From JANYLB01 sp963837715 (GTDB taxonomy: Bacteria; Actinomycetota; Acidimicrobiia; IMCC26256; JANYLB01), in assembly GCA_963837715.1 (NCBI GenBank), contig CAWIOF010000002.1:1364001-1428000 (forward strand): a stretch of 64,000 nucleotides of DNA. The letters run 5' to 3'. A program made the translations under genes and the position numbers. The first letter of the stretch is position 1, and each line of letters starts with the position of its first letter. The notes beneath the pieces were generated by a model. That model was given only the letters and a program-made list of their open reading frames with translations, searched no databases and had not been told where the DNA came from. Shown in pieces: positions 46,387 through 55,969 of this stretch.

Positions 46387-46433
46387 AGGTCTGCACCGTG
46401 CGTCCCGGATTCCGGGACCCAGCGTGCAGACCT
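46387..46433. terminator. Double palindrome with cruciform shape
   Basis: Outer arms AGGTCTGCAC/GTGCAGACCT are perfect (10 bp). A second perfect 8-bp stem, GTCCCGGA/TCCGGGAC, sits in the middle. It lies between the DUF1996 gene stop and the uvrA start, both on the minus strand, so it probably terminates the DUF1996 transcript. Confidence 0.65.
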
Positions 46434-46437
46434 GTGG

Positions 46438-47334
46438 CTACGGCACGGAGCAGACGACCCCGCGTCGGAGACAGGACCGGACGTTCTGCGCGAGCGCGCC
46501 CTGATCCCACGCGTTCAGGAAGTCGGCGTGGGCGGTCATCGGGGCGCCGCTGGCGGGTTCGAGCCCGGTCGGGTCCCCCGTCACCGGATACGACACGACG
46601 AGCGTCAGCCGGGGCATCGCGACCGGATGACCAGCCGGACATCCCCGCTTCCCCGAGTAGGCGACGTGGGTCACGTGCTCGGGTGAGTCGAGGCTGCGAC
46701 CGTTCCAACAGTCCGGGAACGTCACCCGCAGGTTCAGCGGTCGCTCCGTCGGACAGGTCGGGATCGTGCTCGAGGCAGTCGGGGCCCGGCCGCACCCCCA
46801 TCCGACGATGGCGGTCGGCAGCGGGGCGTCGGTGTGCGCGTCGCCCGCGATCATGGCCAGGCCGGCCGGATACGGCTCGACGTCGGCGGCACGCACACCG
46901 GGCGCGACCCGGTAGTACGCCTCGGCGACCGATGCGGCCACCGGCACGCCGTCGCGCAGCAGCGCGGGCGCCCAGTAGCTCGCGCTGTCCCCCGCCACGT
47001 CGCAGGTCGTCGTCCGGGCGGCCCGGAGTGAGCGCGCGGTCGAGTTCGCGTCGGTGTGGGTGCTGCCGAAGAAGTCGTGGCGATGCGAGAGGCCCGGTCG
47101 GCCCGGGAACACGATCGGATCGTTGCTCGCGGAATGACTGCGGGGACACGACGCCGCGAACATCGCGCCGTCGTACGAGAAGTCGGAGTTGGGTCGACCG
47201 AGCGGCGCCCCCGCCGAGCGCCCCGACGCTGCGTGGTCCATCGCGGCCGCTCCCCCGCTGGCCCCCACCGACACCCCGACGACGGCGATGAACGCGACGA
47301 CGAGCGCCAGTACGACCGCCCGCCGAACGGTCAC
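46438..47334 (-). CDS. DUF1996 domain-containing secreted protein
   Basis: About 298 residues. An N-terminal membrane/signal helix (AVVLALVVAFIAVVGVSVGA) precedes the DUF1996 domain. Its landmarks are DPIVFPGRPGLSHRHDFFGS, YWAPALLRDG, WGCGRAPTASSTIPTCP, LRVTFPDCWNGRSLDSP and HVAYSGKRGCPAGHP. The family is extracellular, Cys-rich and of unknown activity, and is found in fungi and actinobacteria. The GTG at 47334 is a best guess. The frame is open to 47382 and no clear ribosome-binding site decides. It lies between uvrA and a beta-helix lipoprotein. Confidence 0.75.
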   Translation of the reverse strand: MTVRRAVVLALVVAFIAVVGVSVGASGGAAAMDHAASGRSAGAPLGRPNSDFSYDGAMFAASCPRSHSASNDPIVFPGRPGLSHRHDFFGSTHTDANSTARSLRAARTTTCDVAGDSASYWAPALLRDGVPVAASVAEAYYRVAPGVRAADVEPYPAGLAMIAGDAHTDAPLPTAIVGWGCGRAPTASSTIPTCPTERPLNLRVTFPDCWNGRSLDSPEHVTHVAYSGKRGCPAGHPVAMPRLTLVVSYPVTGDPTGLEPASGAPMTAHADFLNAWDQGALAQNVRSCLRRGVVCSVP

Positions 47335-47368
47335 CACCTCCGCCGCGCCACCGGGCCCGTCCCGCGCC

Positions 47369-47417
47369 GACGTTGGCAACACCAGGTCCGGTATCCGGAC
47401 CCCTCGCCGCCAACGTC
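47369..47417. terminator. Nested-stem palindrome after the beta-helix gene
   Basis: GACGTTGGC/GCCAACGTC (9 bp, perfect) encloses GGTCCGG-TAT-CCGGACC (7 bp, perfect). It follows the stop of the beta-helix lipoprotein gene. The sequence is close to that at 60610-60658, although the neighbouring genes are unrelated. Confidence 0.65.
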
Positions 47418-47434
47418 GTGGTTCGGCGGCTCGT

Positions 47435-48835
47435 TCACTGTTGCGGCCGCGCCGGCAGGACGATGGCGGTCACGTCGGGGAACGCGGGGGCGCGACGTTG
47501 CGGACGGGCCTTGGCCTTCGCCGCGTTCGGCATGTTCACCAGGGGTCCGGGGTCGGGCAACGCGGCGTCCTTGTACGACACCGTCGGCGGCTTCTCCCGG
47601 GCGATGAGCGGGGTCACGTCGAACGCGCCCTCCGCGAAGTCGCCCGACGCCGGCGCCCCGCACGGGGCCTTCTGCTGGAGGTTCGTGGGCGACTCGGTCG
47701 CGGCGACGTTGTCGGAGAAGCAGTTGCCACCGTCGGGTGTCGCGGTCGTGCCGACCATGTTCATCCCGAGGTCGACGAGGCGGGAGTCACTCACGACGTT
47801 GCCGACGACCCGGTTCCCGGTCGCGGGCCAGATCACACTCGGCGGGAGCTCGTCGGCGGGAACGTCGAGCACCTCGGCCGGTGGTTCCTCTTCACACGCC
47901 CGGAGCTTCTTCGACTCGATCGCGGTCGGGTCGTCTTCGGGGAACGGCACCACGCCGACACCGGTGATGTCGTGGTCCCAGATCTGGTTGCGTTCCACCG
48001 TGTTGTCGTTCGCACCCACGAGCAGCACGCCGTTGCCGAACGCGAGTTGCGCCGAGTCGATCGCGTCGGTGCCGGCGTTGTTGTTGGAGTACACGAGGTT
48101 GCCGACGATGGTCGTGTCGCGCTGCGGGAAGCACGGCTCGTAGGTGCCGACGTTGGGGACCACACCGGCCCGGTTGTTCCGGAACACGGAGTTCACGATG
48201 TAGAGATCGCCACCCGAGTTCGTGCCCGAGTACCCGAGCCCGTTCCATTCCGACACGACGTCGTCGATCACGGAGTCGCACCTGTAGCAGGCCCCGATGT
48301 AGAAGCCGGCGTCGGGGCTCCCCGCGCCGTAGGAGTGCTCGATGAGACCGTTCGTCGACTCGAATGCGTAGATCCCGTAGTTCCCGTTGCGGATCGCACT
48401 CAGGTACGACGCGCGGTATCCCTTCACCCCGGTCCAGAAGAAGCCGTTGGCGGTGTAGTTGCGCGCCGTCATGTTCTCGACCGCGACGCCACCCGCGCCG
48501 ACGACGCGCACCCCGTTGTCGAGGTTGAAGCTGCCCTCGAGCACCGTCGTGGCGCGGTCGAGACCGCGGATGACGATGTTCGGCGTCTCGACCGTCACCG
48601 CCTCCTTGTACGTACCGGGCGACACGAGCACCAGATCGCCGGGCTCGGCCCGGTCGACGGCCTTCTGGATCGTCGGGTACTGCGACGGCACCTCGAGCAC
48701 GCCCGTCGTCGTGCCGTCGCTCGAGCCCCCCGAGCCCGAACCGTCGGACTCCGACGAGTCGGAATCCGACGAGCACGCCGCCACCATCAGCGCCGCGACC
48801 ATCACGGTCACGAAGATCCCCCACGTCCTGCGCAT
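47435..48835 (-). CDS. Right-handed parallel beta-helix lipoprotein (NosD-like)
   Basis: A 466-residue exported protein. The lipobox is MVAAC within TVMVAALMVAACSSDSDSS. VPSQYPTIQKAVDRAEPGDL and LVSPGTYKEAVTVETPNIVIRG begin a pectate-lyase-type beta-helix with rungs such as NMTARNYTANGFFWTGVKG, NGNYGIYAFEST, NLVYSNNNAGTDA and NTVERNQIWDHD. Such repeats are carbohydrate-binding or carbohydrate-cleaving, or copper-associated in NosD. The next gene encodes a cupredoxin, so a copper link is possible. The C-terminal tail is basic and Pro-rich. Confidence 0.82.
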   Translation of the reverse strand: MRRTWGIFVTVMVAALMVAACSSDSDSSESDGSGSGGSSDGTTTGVLEVPSQYPTIQKAVDRAEPGDLVLVSPGTYKEAVTVETPNIVIRGLDRATTVLEGSFNLDNGVRVVGAGGVAVENMTARNYTANGFFWTGVKGYRASYLSAIRNGNYGIYAFESTNGLIEHSYGAGSPDAGFYIGACYRCDSVIDDVVSEWNGLGYSGTNSGGDLYIVNSVFRNNRAGVVPNVGTYEPCFPQRDTTIVGNLVYSNNNAGTDAIDSAQLAFGNGVLLVGANDNTVERNQIWDHDITGVGVVPFPEDDPTAIESKKLRACEEEPPAEVLDVPADELPPSVIWPATGNRVVGNVVSDSRLVDLGMNMVGTTATPDGGNCFSDNVAATESPTNLQQKAPCGAPASGDFAEGAFDVTPLIAREKPPTVSYKDAALPDPGPLVNMPNAAKAKARPQRRAPAFPDVTAIVLPARPQQ

Positions 48836-48879
48836 CGCTCGTCCCCCTGGATGATGCTGCGGTCTCTCCGACCCGCTGC

Positions 48880-49296
48880 CTACCGTACGACCTCGATGAT
48901 GCCGCGCATCCCGCGGGTCGCGGTGCCGTGGATCGAGCAGAAGTACCGGAACGTCCCGGCCTGGTCGAGTTGCACCGTCGTCGACATTCCCGGTCGCAGC
49001 TCGTCGGTGTCGATGCGGAAGGTCCCGCCGTCGAGCGGGATCACGTCGTGGATCCGGCGACCGTCGTTGGTGAACGTGACTGCTGTCCCCCGCCGCACCT
49101 TCAGCGCCTTCGCCTCGAAGTAGTCGTCGTCGGCGACAACGGTCGCCGGGTTGGCGCTCAACGGGGCGCGGTCGACCAGCTGTTCGAGCTTCGACCGGAC
49201 CGGTTCCGCCGACTCGTCGCCGTCACCGCACGACGCGACGCCGAGGATCAGCGCGACGGAGATGCAGAGCGCGGCGACGCGGCGGGGAGGGAGCAC
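48880..49296 (-). CDS. Cupredoxin (plastocyanin-like) lipoprotein
   Basis: A 138-residue exported copper protein. The signal AALCISVALILGVASC gives a lipid-anchored Cys. The type 1 copper ligands are seen in GRRIHDVIP (His) and FRYFCSIHGTATRGMRG (Cys, His, Met). It would carry electrons at the outer face. GTG 49296 was chosen because it begins the signal peptide and keeps the start clear of the uvrB stop at 49322. The open frame extends to 49344. It lies next to the beta-helix lipoprotein. Confidence 0.82.
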   Translation of the reverse strand: MLPPRRVAALCISVALILGVASCGDGDESAEPVRSKLEQLVDRAPLSANPATVVADDDYFEAKALKVRRGTAVTFTNDGRRIHDVIPLDGGTFRIDTDELRPGMSTTVQLDQAGTFRYFCSIHGTATRGMRGIIEVVR

Positions 49297-49321
49297 TCCA
49301 GGTTTGTAGCAGGCACCCCCC

Positions 49322-51355
49322 TCAACTCGCCGATCGCAGCTCACGCTTGAACTCGGTGATCTCGTCGCGCAGGCGAGCCGCTTCCTCGAAGCGCAGGTTC
49401 TTCGCCGCCTCGTGCATCTCCTCCTGCAGCGTCTGGATCAGCCGACCGAGATCGTCGGGCGGGAGGTCCTTCACGTCGAAGATCGCCGAACGCTGACTCT
49501 TGTTGCGGCTCCGACCCCGACCCGTGCCGCGGGTCGACGCGTCGTCTTCTCCCTCGCGGGCCCGCACCATGTCCATGATGTCGAGCACCTTCTTGCGCAC
49601 CGTCTGCGGGTCGATGCCGTGTTCGGTGTTGTACTCGAGCTGCTTCTGGCGGCGGCGTTGGGTCTCGGAGATCGCCTTGCGCATCGAGTCGGTCATCTGG
49701 TCGGCGTACATGATCACCTGCCCGTCGACGTTCCGTGCCGCCCGACCCATCGTCTGGATCAGCGACGTGGCCGACCGGAGGAAACCCTCCTTGTCGGCGT
49801 CGAGGATCGCCACCAGGGCGACCTCGGGCAGGTCGAGCCCCTCCCGGAGCAGGTTGATGCCGACGAGCACGTCGAAGTCGCCGAGCCGCAGGCCGCGCAG
49901 GATCTCGACGCGTTCGAGCGTGTCGACCTCGCTGTGCAGGTAGCGCACGCGGATGCCGAGCTCGAGGAGGTAGTTGGTGAGGTCTTCCGACATCTTCTTG
50001 GTGAGCGTCGTGACCAGGACTCGCTGGTCGTTCTCGACGCGTGCGTTGATCTCGCCCACCAGGTCGTCGATCTGGCCCTTCGTCGGCCGCACGATCGCCT
50101 CGGGGTCCATGAGCCCGGTCGGGCGCACGATCTGCTCGGCGACGTTCGTCGAGATCTCGAGCTCGTACGCGCCGGGCGTGGCCGACAGGTAGACGATCTG
50201 GTTGATCTTCTTCTCGAACTCGCCGAACCGCAGCGGCCGGTTGTCCATCGCCGACGGCAGCCGGAACCCGTGGTCGACGAGCGTCTCCTTGCGCGAGCGG
50301 TCCCCTTCGTACTGGCCGTGGAGCTGCGGAACGGTCACGTGCGACTCGTCGAGCACCACGAGGTAGTCGTCGGGGAAGTAGTCGAGCAGCGTGTACGGCG
50401 CCTCACCGGCGTTGCGCCCGTCGAGGTGACGCGAGTAGTTCTCGACTCCCGAGCAGGTGCCGATCTCGCGCAGCATCTCGAGGTCGTAGGTGGTGCGCAT
50501 GCGGAGACGCTGCGCCTCGAGGAGCTTGCCGTTGGCTTCGAACCACTCGAGGCGCTCGTGCAGCTCCTGTTCGATCCCGACCGTGGCCCGGGCGAGGCTC
50601 TCGTGGTCGGTGACGTAGTGCGACGCCGGGAACAGCACGAGGCGGTCGACATCTTCGGCGATCTCGCCGGTGAGCGGATCGACCCACGAGATCTTCTCGA
50701 TCTCGTCGCCGAACAAGGAGACGCGTGCGGCGCGCTCCTCGTAGGCGGGATAGATCTCGATCGTGTCACCCCGTACGCGGAACTTGTTGCGGACGAAGCC
50801 CATGTCGTTGCGCTCGTACTGGAGATCGACGAGGCGGCCGAGGATCGCGCGCTGCGCGTGCTCCTCCCCCACCCCGAGGCTCAGGAGCTGCTTCGAGTAC
50901 GTCTCGGGTGAACCGAGGCCGTAGATCGCGGAGACGCTCGCGACGATGATCACGTCCCTCCGGGACAGCAGCGACGCGGTGGCCGAGTGGCGCAGCCGGT
51001 CGATCTCGTCGTTGATCGAGCTGTCCTTCTCGATGTACGTGTCGGTCGACGGGAGGTACGCCTCGGGCTGGTAGTAGTCGTAGTAGGAGACGAAGTACTC
51101 GACCCGGTTCTTCGGGAACAGCTCCCGGAACTCGCTCGCCAGCTGCGCCGCGAGGCTCTTGTTGGGCGCGAGGACGATGGTGGGCCGCTGCACCTCGGCG
51201 ATCACCGACGCGATCGTGAACGACTTCCCGGAGCCGGTGATCCCGAGGAGGGTCTGGTGCTTCTCCCCCGCCCGGATCCCCTCGCTGAGCGACGCGATCG
51301 CCTCGGGCTGGTCGCCCGCGGCGTGAAATTCGGAGACGAGTTCCAGTGCCGGCAT
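49322..51355 (-). CDS. uvrB: Excinuclease ABC subunit B
   Basis: A 677-residue DEAD-type helicase that verifies damage with UvrA and recruits UvrC. Walker A is GITGSGKSFTIA. The beta-hairpin region YYDYYQPEAYLP, helicase motifs (VLDESHVTVPQ, TTLTKKMSEDL, GINLLREGLDLPEV, QTMGRAARN) and a C-terminal UVR motif (AAKNLRFEEAARLRDEI) are in order. ATG 51355 (MPALELVSEF) is the family-typical start, rather than the longer frame to 51400. Confidence 0.96.
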   Translation of the reverse strand: MPALELVSEFHAAGDQPEAIASLSEGIRAGEKHQTLLGITGSGKSFTIASVIAEVQRPTIVLAPNKSLAAQLASEFRELFPKNRVEYFVSYYDYYQPEAYLPSTDTYIEKDSSINDEIDRLRHSATASLLSRRDVIIVASVSAIYGLGSPETYSKQLLSLGVGEEHAQRAILGRLVDLQYERNDMGFVRNKFRVRGDTIEIYPAYEERAARVSLFGDEIEKISWVDPLTGEIAEDVDRLVLFPASHYVTDHESLARATVGIEQELHERLEWFEANGKLLEAQRLRMRTTYDLEMLREIGTCSGVENYSRHLDGRNAGEAPYTLLDYFPDDYLVVLDESHVTVPQLHGQYEGDRSRKETLVDHGFRLPSAMDNRPLRFGEFEKKINQIVYLSATPGAYELEISTNVAEQIVRPTGLMDPEAIVRPTKGQIDDLVGEINARVENDQRVLVTTLTKKMSEDLTNYLLELGIRVRYLHSEVDTLERVEILRGLRLGDFDVLVGINLLREGLDLPEVALVAILDADKEGFLRSATSLIQTMGRAARNVDGQVIMYADQMTDSMRKAISETQRRRQKQLEYNTEHGIDPQTVRKKVLDIMDMVRAREGEDDASTRGTGRGRSRNKSQRSAIFDVKDLPPDDLGRLIQTLQEEMHEAAKNLRFEEAARLRDEITEFKRELRSAS

Positions 51356-51396
51356 CGTCTCCGACTCTACGACGAGGGTGTGACAGATATTCCGGT

Positions 51397-51466
51397 CCAA
51401 CCCCCGTTCCGGTCATCTGTGCGTTTGGCCTGCAACCGCGTACATGACCAGAACGAGGGTTTGGGC
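51397..51466. terminator. Long imperfect palindrome after coaE
   Basis: CCAACCCCCGTTCCGGTCAT is largely complementary to the sequence ending at 51466 (ATGACCAGAACG then AGGGTTTGG). An inner GCG/CGC stem surrounds a loop near TTGGCCTGC. It lies between the coaE stop and uvrB start, both minus strand, and probably ends the coaE transcript. Confidence 0.55.
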
Positions 51467-51467
51467 T

Positions 51468-52082
51468 TCACGCGTCGCCGAGGCCGGCGTTGCGGGCGAC
51501 GAGGTCGGTCCAGACGGTGTCGACCTGGCGTTCGAGCTTGGCGAGGTCGCCGTCGTTGTGGACGACCCAGGTCGCGACGGCCCGACGTTCCTCGTCGGTG
51601 GCCTGGGCGGCCATGCGGGCCTCGGCGTCGGATCGGTCGACCCCGCGGCCCTCGAGCCGTTCGAGCCGCAGGTCGCGGGGGGCCTCGACCACGATGACGC
51701 AGTGGTAGCCCCGTTCGTTCGCCTTGCCCGATTCGACGAGGAGCGGGACGTCGAGGACGACGATGGCGTCGGCGGCCGCAGCGAGCACCCGCCGGGCGAA
51801 TTCGGCCTGGATGGCCGGATGGGTGATGGCCTCGAGATCCTTGCGAGACTGGGGGTCGGCGAAGGCCACGGCGGCCAGGGCCGGCCGATCGAGGCGCCCC
51901 TCCGAATCCAGCACCGTTGGGCCGAATCGCTCGGCGATTCGCTCCAAGGCGGGCTGACCGGGCTCCACCACCTCCCGGGCCACCTTGTCGCCGTCGACGA
52001 GGACCGCACCCCGTTCCACGAGCATGTCGGCGACGGTCGACTTCCCCGCCCCGATCCCTCCGGTCAACCCAGCCAGCAGCAC
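51468..52082 (-). CDS. coaE: Dephospho-CoA kinase
   Basis: A 204-residue kinase catalysing the last step of coenzyme A synthesis. The P-loop GLTGGIGAGKST starts at residue 5, followed by LVERGAVLVDGDKVAREVV (DGD substrate loop), THPAIQ and VLDVPLLVESG. The lid region has ERLEGRGVDRSDAEARMAAQ. GTG 52082 is the first codon before the core strand. Here it is near uvrB, its usual actinobacterial neighbour. Confidence 0.93.
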   Translation of the reverse strand: MLLAGLTGGIGAGKSTVADMLVERGAVLVDGDKVAREVVEPGQPALERIAERFGPTVLDSEGRLDRPALAAVAFADPQSRKDLEAITHPAIQAEFARRVLAAAADAIVVLDVPLLVESGKANERGYHCVIVVEAPRDLRLERLEGRGVDRSDAEARMAAQATDEERRAVATWVVHNDGDLAKLERQVDTVWTDLVARNAGLGDA

Positions 52083-52142
52083 GGTCGGTCATTGTAGGGA
52101 GAACCCCTTCGGTCGGGCCCTCAACGTGCCGACAACTGGCGG

Positions 52143-54015
52143 GTGAAGCGAGGGCGGGCTCTGCTCGACGACGACGACAATCGCGGCCCGACCGACCAGT
52201 CGGGCGGCGCAGCCGCGGGTTCGAAGACCGCGTCGCGCCCGGATTCCACCCGCCCCGACGCCCCCCGCCCGGATGCGGTCGTGCGGGGAACCATCGTCGA
52301 CAACCACGTCGAACCGACCCCGACCGTCCTCGAGGAGGCGTCGGTCGCACCGATCCGCATCCCGGGTCGGCCCGACGGCAGTGCCCGCGCCGCCCAGACC
52401 GCGATCGGCGAGCACCTCGGTCCGCTCCTCATCATCCTGCGCTGGAGCACCCTCGGTGTCGGCCTGCTCCTCCTCGCGACCACCCGCGACGTCGCCGACC
52501 CGGGCAACATCGCGGCGGCCGTCATCCTCACGGTGTACACGGCGTTCCGCACGGTCCGTCCGCTGCAACTCCGCGACACCAACCGCGCCGCCGAGATCGC
52601 CGTCTTCACCGAACTCGCGATCTGTGTCGTCGCACTCTCGATGAGCGGACAGTGGACGAGTCCGTTCGTGCTCGTGCCGATCCCGTCGGTGATGCTGGCC
52701 GGCTTCGGGTGGGGGTACCGCCAGGGCATCGCGGCCGCCGCGATCGCCGCCGGCACGTTGACCCTCGCCGGGCTCATCGCGGAGACCTCGCACACCGACA
52801 TCGCCGACGGGGCGCAGGCCGCGCTGATGCTCGGCCTCTGCGGGTGCATCGGCGCGTTCACGCGTCAGCTCTGGATCGCCGAGGAGGCGCGGCGCCTCAG
52901 CGACCGCGACCAGTACGCCAAGATGGCCACCGCCAACGATCTCCTCAGTGCCCTGCACGAGGTCGTGCAGACCCTTCCCGCGTCGCTCGATCTCGGTGAG
53001 GTCGTGGCGTCGACCCAGCGCCGGTTCCACGAGGTGTTCGACTACACGTCGGCCACCATGATCGTGCGCGACGCGACAACCGGCATGTGGCGGGTCGAAC
53101 TCGCCGAAGGCGTGCGGCTCGGCCCAGTCGCTCGACGAAGCGCAGATCCCGCCGGCCGCCGCCGCCGCGCTGGCACACCCCGAGCCGACCTTCTACGGCG
53201 ACCTGCTGCACGAGCACCTCGCCAGCTTCGCCCCCATGGCCCGCAGCATGCTCGCGGCGCCGTTGGTCGCCCGGAACACGGTGATCGGCCTCGTGGTCAT
53301 CGAACACACCGACGCGGGCGAGTACGGACCCGACGACGCCAAGCTGCTCGCCGAGATGGTCGGGCCCCTCGCGCTCGCGGTCGACAACGCGACGTGGTTC
53401 TCCCGCCTCCGTACGCTCGGCGCCGAAGCCGAGCGGGCCCGGATCGCCCGAGACCTCCACGACCGCCTGGCGCAGTCGCTCGCCTACGTCGCGTTCGAGC
53501 TCGAGCGGCTCGCCGCGGCCCACGACGACGATCCCGACATCGAAGCCCTCCACGAAGTCGTGCGGGGCGTGGTGGGAGAGCTGCGCGAGACCCTCTACCA
53601 GCTGCGCGCCGACGTGACCGACTCCATGGAGCTCGAACAGGTCGCCCGCAACTACCTCGAGCGCTTCCAGGACCGCACCGGCATCGCGTGCACCCTCACC
53701 GCGCGGGTCAAGGGCCGCCGCCTTCCCATCCAGGTCGAGCAGGAGCTCTGGCGCATCCTCCAGGAAGCGCTCACCAACGTCGAGCGCCACGCCGACGCCC
53801 GCCGGGTCTGGGTGACCTGGACGATCGGCACCGACCGCGCCTGGCTCGAGATCCGCGACGACGGTCGCGGCTTCCGCCCCAACGCGACCTCGAACGAACG
53901 CTACGGCCTGGTCGGCATGCGCGAACGCGCCGCCGCCGTGGGCGCCCGGCTCTCACTCGACAGCGAACCCGGATTCGGTACTCGGATCCTGGTCGAATTG
54001 GAGGTAACGAAATGA
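52143..54015 (+). CDS. Membrane histidine kinase (NarL partner), with apparent frameshift
   Basis: About 623 residues. A disordered Pro/Asp-rich lead (~70 residues) precedes six hydrophobic segments (from LLIILRWSTLGVGLLLLATT to LMLGLCGCIGAFTRQLWIAE), then a GAF-like sensor. A frameshift near 53123 interrupts the GAF domain. Deleting one C gives VRLGQSLDEAQ, so an extra base is likely. The kinase core has AEAERARIARDLHDRLAQSL (phospho-His), ILQEALTNVERHA and IRDDGRGF, and GLVGMRERAAAVGA. The stop overlaps the response regulator start (ATGA). Confidence 0.83.
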
Positions 54016-54662
54016 CCACCGTCCTCGTCGCCGACGACCACCAGTTGGTCCGACAGGCCCTGCGTCGTGCACTCGACGACGCCGGCCTCAACGTCGTGAG
54101 CGAGGCATGCGACGGCGAGGAAGCCGTGCGCCTCGCGAAGCAGCTCGAGCCCGACGTCGTGGTGATGGACGTGACGATGCCGATCCTCGACGGCATCCAG
54201 GCCACCCGCCAGATCTTCGCGGCGGAGCCCGACACCAAGATCGTGATCCTCACGATGCACGGCGAGGACAAGCTCGTCTGCGAGGCGATCGAGGCCGGCG
54301 CAGTCGCGTTCCTCAGCAAGGACTGCTCGATGCAAGAGGTGGTGGAGACCGTCCGGCTCACCTCCACCGGCGAGGTGTTCCTCTCCCCCGCGCTCGCCGA
54401 CTCCATGCTGAAGGAGTTCGCACCGGCGGAGACGCCGACCGAGGACGAGCCTGCGGTGCCGTCACCGCTCACGAAGCGGGAGGAGGAGATCCTCCAGTCG
54501 GTGGCCGACGGCAAGTCGACGACCGAGGTCGCCGCCGACCTCTTCATCAGCGCCAAGACGGTGAAGAACCACCTGGCGTCGATCTACGTGAAGCTCGAGG
54601 CGAGGGACCGCACCCAGGCCGTGCTGAGCGGCGTCCGATTGGGAATCGTCTCGCTCCACTGA
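54012..54662 (+). CDS. NarL/FixJ-family response regulator
   Basis: A 216-residue regulator. The receiver has VLVADDHQLVRQALRRAL, VVVMDVTMPILDGI (phospho-Asp) and FLSKDC (Lys). The LuxR-type C-terminus has LTKREEEILQSVADGKSTTE and FISAKTVKNHLASIYVKLEA. ATG 54012 overlaps the kinase stop. It is convergent with the Flp/Tad pilus operon, which might be among its targets, though no binding site evidence exists. Confidence 0.93.
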   Translation: MTTVLVADDHQLVRQALRRALDDAGLNVVSEACDGEEAVRLAKQLEPDVVVMDVTMPILDGIQATRQIFAAEPDTKIVILTMHGEDKLVCEAIEAGAVAFLSKDCSMQEVVETVRLTSTGEVFLSPALADSMLKEFAPAETPTEDEPAVPSPLTKREEEILQSVADGKSTTEVAADLFISAKTVKNHLASIYVKLEARDRTQAVLSGVRLGIVSLH

Positions 54663-54693
54663 TCCGAAATAGCGCAGCCGCTTGGTCCGACGC

Positions 54694-54729
54694 GAAGCGA
54701 CCGCCGGCATCCATGCCGGCGGTCGCTTC
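54694..54729. terminator. Perfect 17-bp inverted repeat, bidirectional terminator
   Basis: GAAGCGACCGCCGGCAT is followed after 2 bases by its exact complement. It lies between the response regulator stop and the convergent flp gene end. No T-run follows, as is usual in GC-rich actinobacteria. Confidence 0.8.
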
Positions 54730-54748
54730 AGGCGTTCGAGTGTCGGTC

Positions 54749-54936
54749 TTACAGGTTGAGCGCGTTCGAGATCTCGTGAACTTGCGGACGACGTCGCCAC
54801 CGAGAGCGACGAGGACGACCGATGCACACAACGGCGATCAGTGCAACGAGCAGGCCGTACTCGACGAGAGCCGCACCGCGCTCGTCGCGTCGAGACCGGG
54901 CCTGCAGCCAGCTGAAACGATCATCTGAAGGTTCAT
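54749..54936 (-). CDS. flp: Flp-type pilin, apparently frameshifted
   Basis: Read across three small frame changes (near 54912, 54817 and 54775) the product is about 62 residues. It reads MNLQMIVS, SWLQARSRRDERGAALVEYG, LLVALIAVVCI, VVLVALGGDVV and KFT, EISNALNL. GAALVEYGLLVALIAVV is the Flp processing site and hydrophobic helix. This would be the major subunit of a Tad pilus. The signature is clear, but the gene is not open in one frame. ATG 54936 or 54924 is the start. CATAAT upstream on the complement is a possible -10. Confidence 0.72.
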
Positions 54937-55053
54937 GTGAATGAGTTGCCCCTTGTTGCCAGGCCGACCCCCATGGCCGGCGACCATTATGAGTATCCAG
55001 GAGTCCGAATACGCCCGTGTATAGGCCGTTCAGACCATTCAGAACGTACTCGC

Positions 55054-55968
55054 TCAGAGCGCCTGGAAGATGCGGATCGCGGCCGGACCGAGGATCACGA
55101 CGAAGAACGCCGGGAAGATGCAGAACACCAGCGGCGGGAGCATCTTCACCGGAGCCTTCTGACCGAGCTCCTGGGCCGCGACGCGGCGTCGGACCCGCAT
55201 CTCGTCGGCCTGCGTGCGCAGGATGCGGGCGATCGACACACCGAACGTGTCGGCCTGCAGCATCGCCAGGATGAACGAGCGGAGCTCGAGCACATCGGTG
55301 CGCGCCTCGAGCGCCCGCAGCGCGTCGGCCCGGCTCGCACCGATCCGCATCTCCTGGAGCATCCGGCGGAACTCCTCGCTCAGCGCGCCGGGCACCGAGG
55401 CAGCTGGTGCGCTCGACCGCCTGGTCGAATCCGAGGCCGGCCTCGACCGAGATCGTGAGGAGGTCGAGGAACTCGGGCAGCTGCTTGCGGATCTCGCTTC
55501 TGGCGCGCCTCGACCCGGTGGGCGATCGCGACGTCGGGGAGCATGAACGAGATCAGCCACAGCAGCCCGGTGAAGAGCACGGCGATCCCGCCGCCGAGGC
55601 CGAGGAAGCCGAACACGAGCAGGAACCACACCGGACCCGGACACCGTGCCGAGCAGCTTGAACACGAGGAACTGGTCGACGTCGATCCGCTTCGGCGACC
55701 CGGCGAGCATCAGCTTGTGCTGGACCTTCTCGGCGTAGCCGGCCGGGGTGTGCTTGCGGGCCGTCTCGGTCAGGCGCTGCTTCGACCGGGTCGACCGTGC
55801 GGTCGAGGAACGGGGCCTGCTGCGTGCACGCGACGCACCCTCGACCTGGTACCCGTCGATGCGGGCGAGCGACTCGCGGGCCTCGGCCCGCTCCTGCACG
55901 CCGGTGAGCGCGTACATCGCGAGCAGCAGCACCGCGACGACGGTCGTGAGAACGATCAGCCATTCCAT
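55054..55968 (-). CDS. tadC: TadC-like pilus inner-membrane protein, multiple apparent frameshifts
   Basis: About 305 residues if several frame changes (near 55405, 55500, 55638, 55790 and 55815) are bridged. Pieces in order: MEWLIVLTTVVAVLLLAMYA, TETARKHTPAGYAEKVQHK, WFLLVFGFLGLGGGIAVLFT, EIRKQLPEFLDLLTISVEAG, LGFDQAVERT, then ALSEEFRRMLQEMRIGASRA and FCIFPAFFVVILGPAAIRIF. This is the GspF/TadC core of a type IV-like (Tad) secretion/pilus machine. Most changes look like one extra base. It is last in the operon before flp. Confidence 0.7.
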   Translation of the reverse strand: MEWLIVLTTVVAVLLLAMYALTGVQERAEARESLARIDGYQVEGASRARSRPRSSTARSTRSKQRLTETARKHTPAGYAEKVQHKLMLAGSPKRIDVDQFLVFKLLGTVSGSGVVPARVRLPRPRRRDRRALHRAAVADLVHAPRRRDRPPGRGAPEARSASSCPSSSTSSRSRSRPASDSTRRSSAPAASVPGALSEEFRRMLQEMRIGASRADALRALEARTDVLELRSFILAMLQADTFGVSIARILRTQADEMRVRRRVAAQELGQKAPVKMLPPLVFCIFPAFFVVILGPAAIRIFQAL

Positions 55969-55969
55969 G

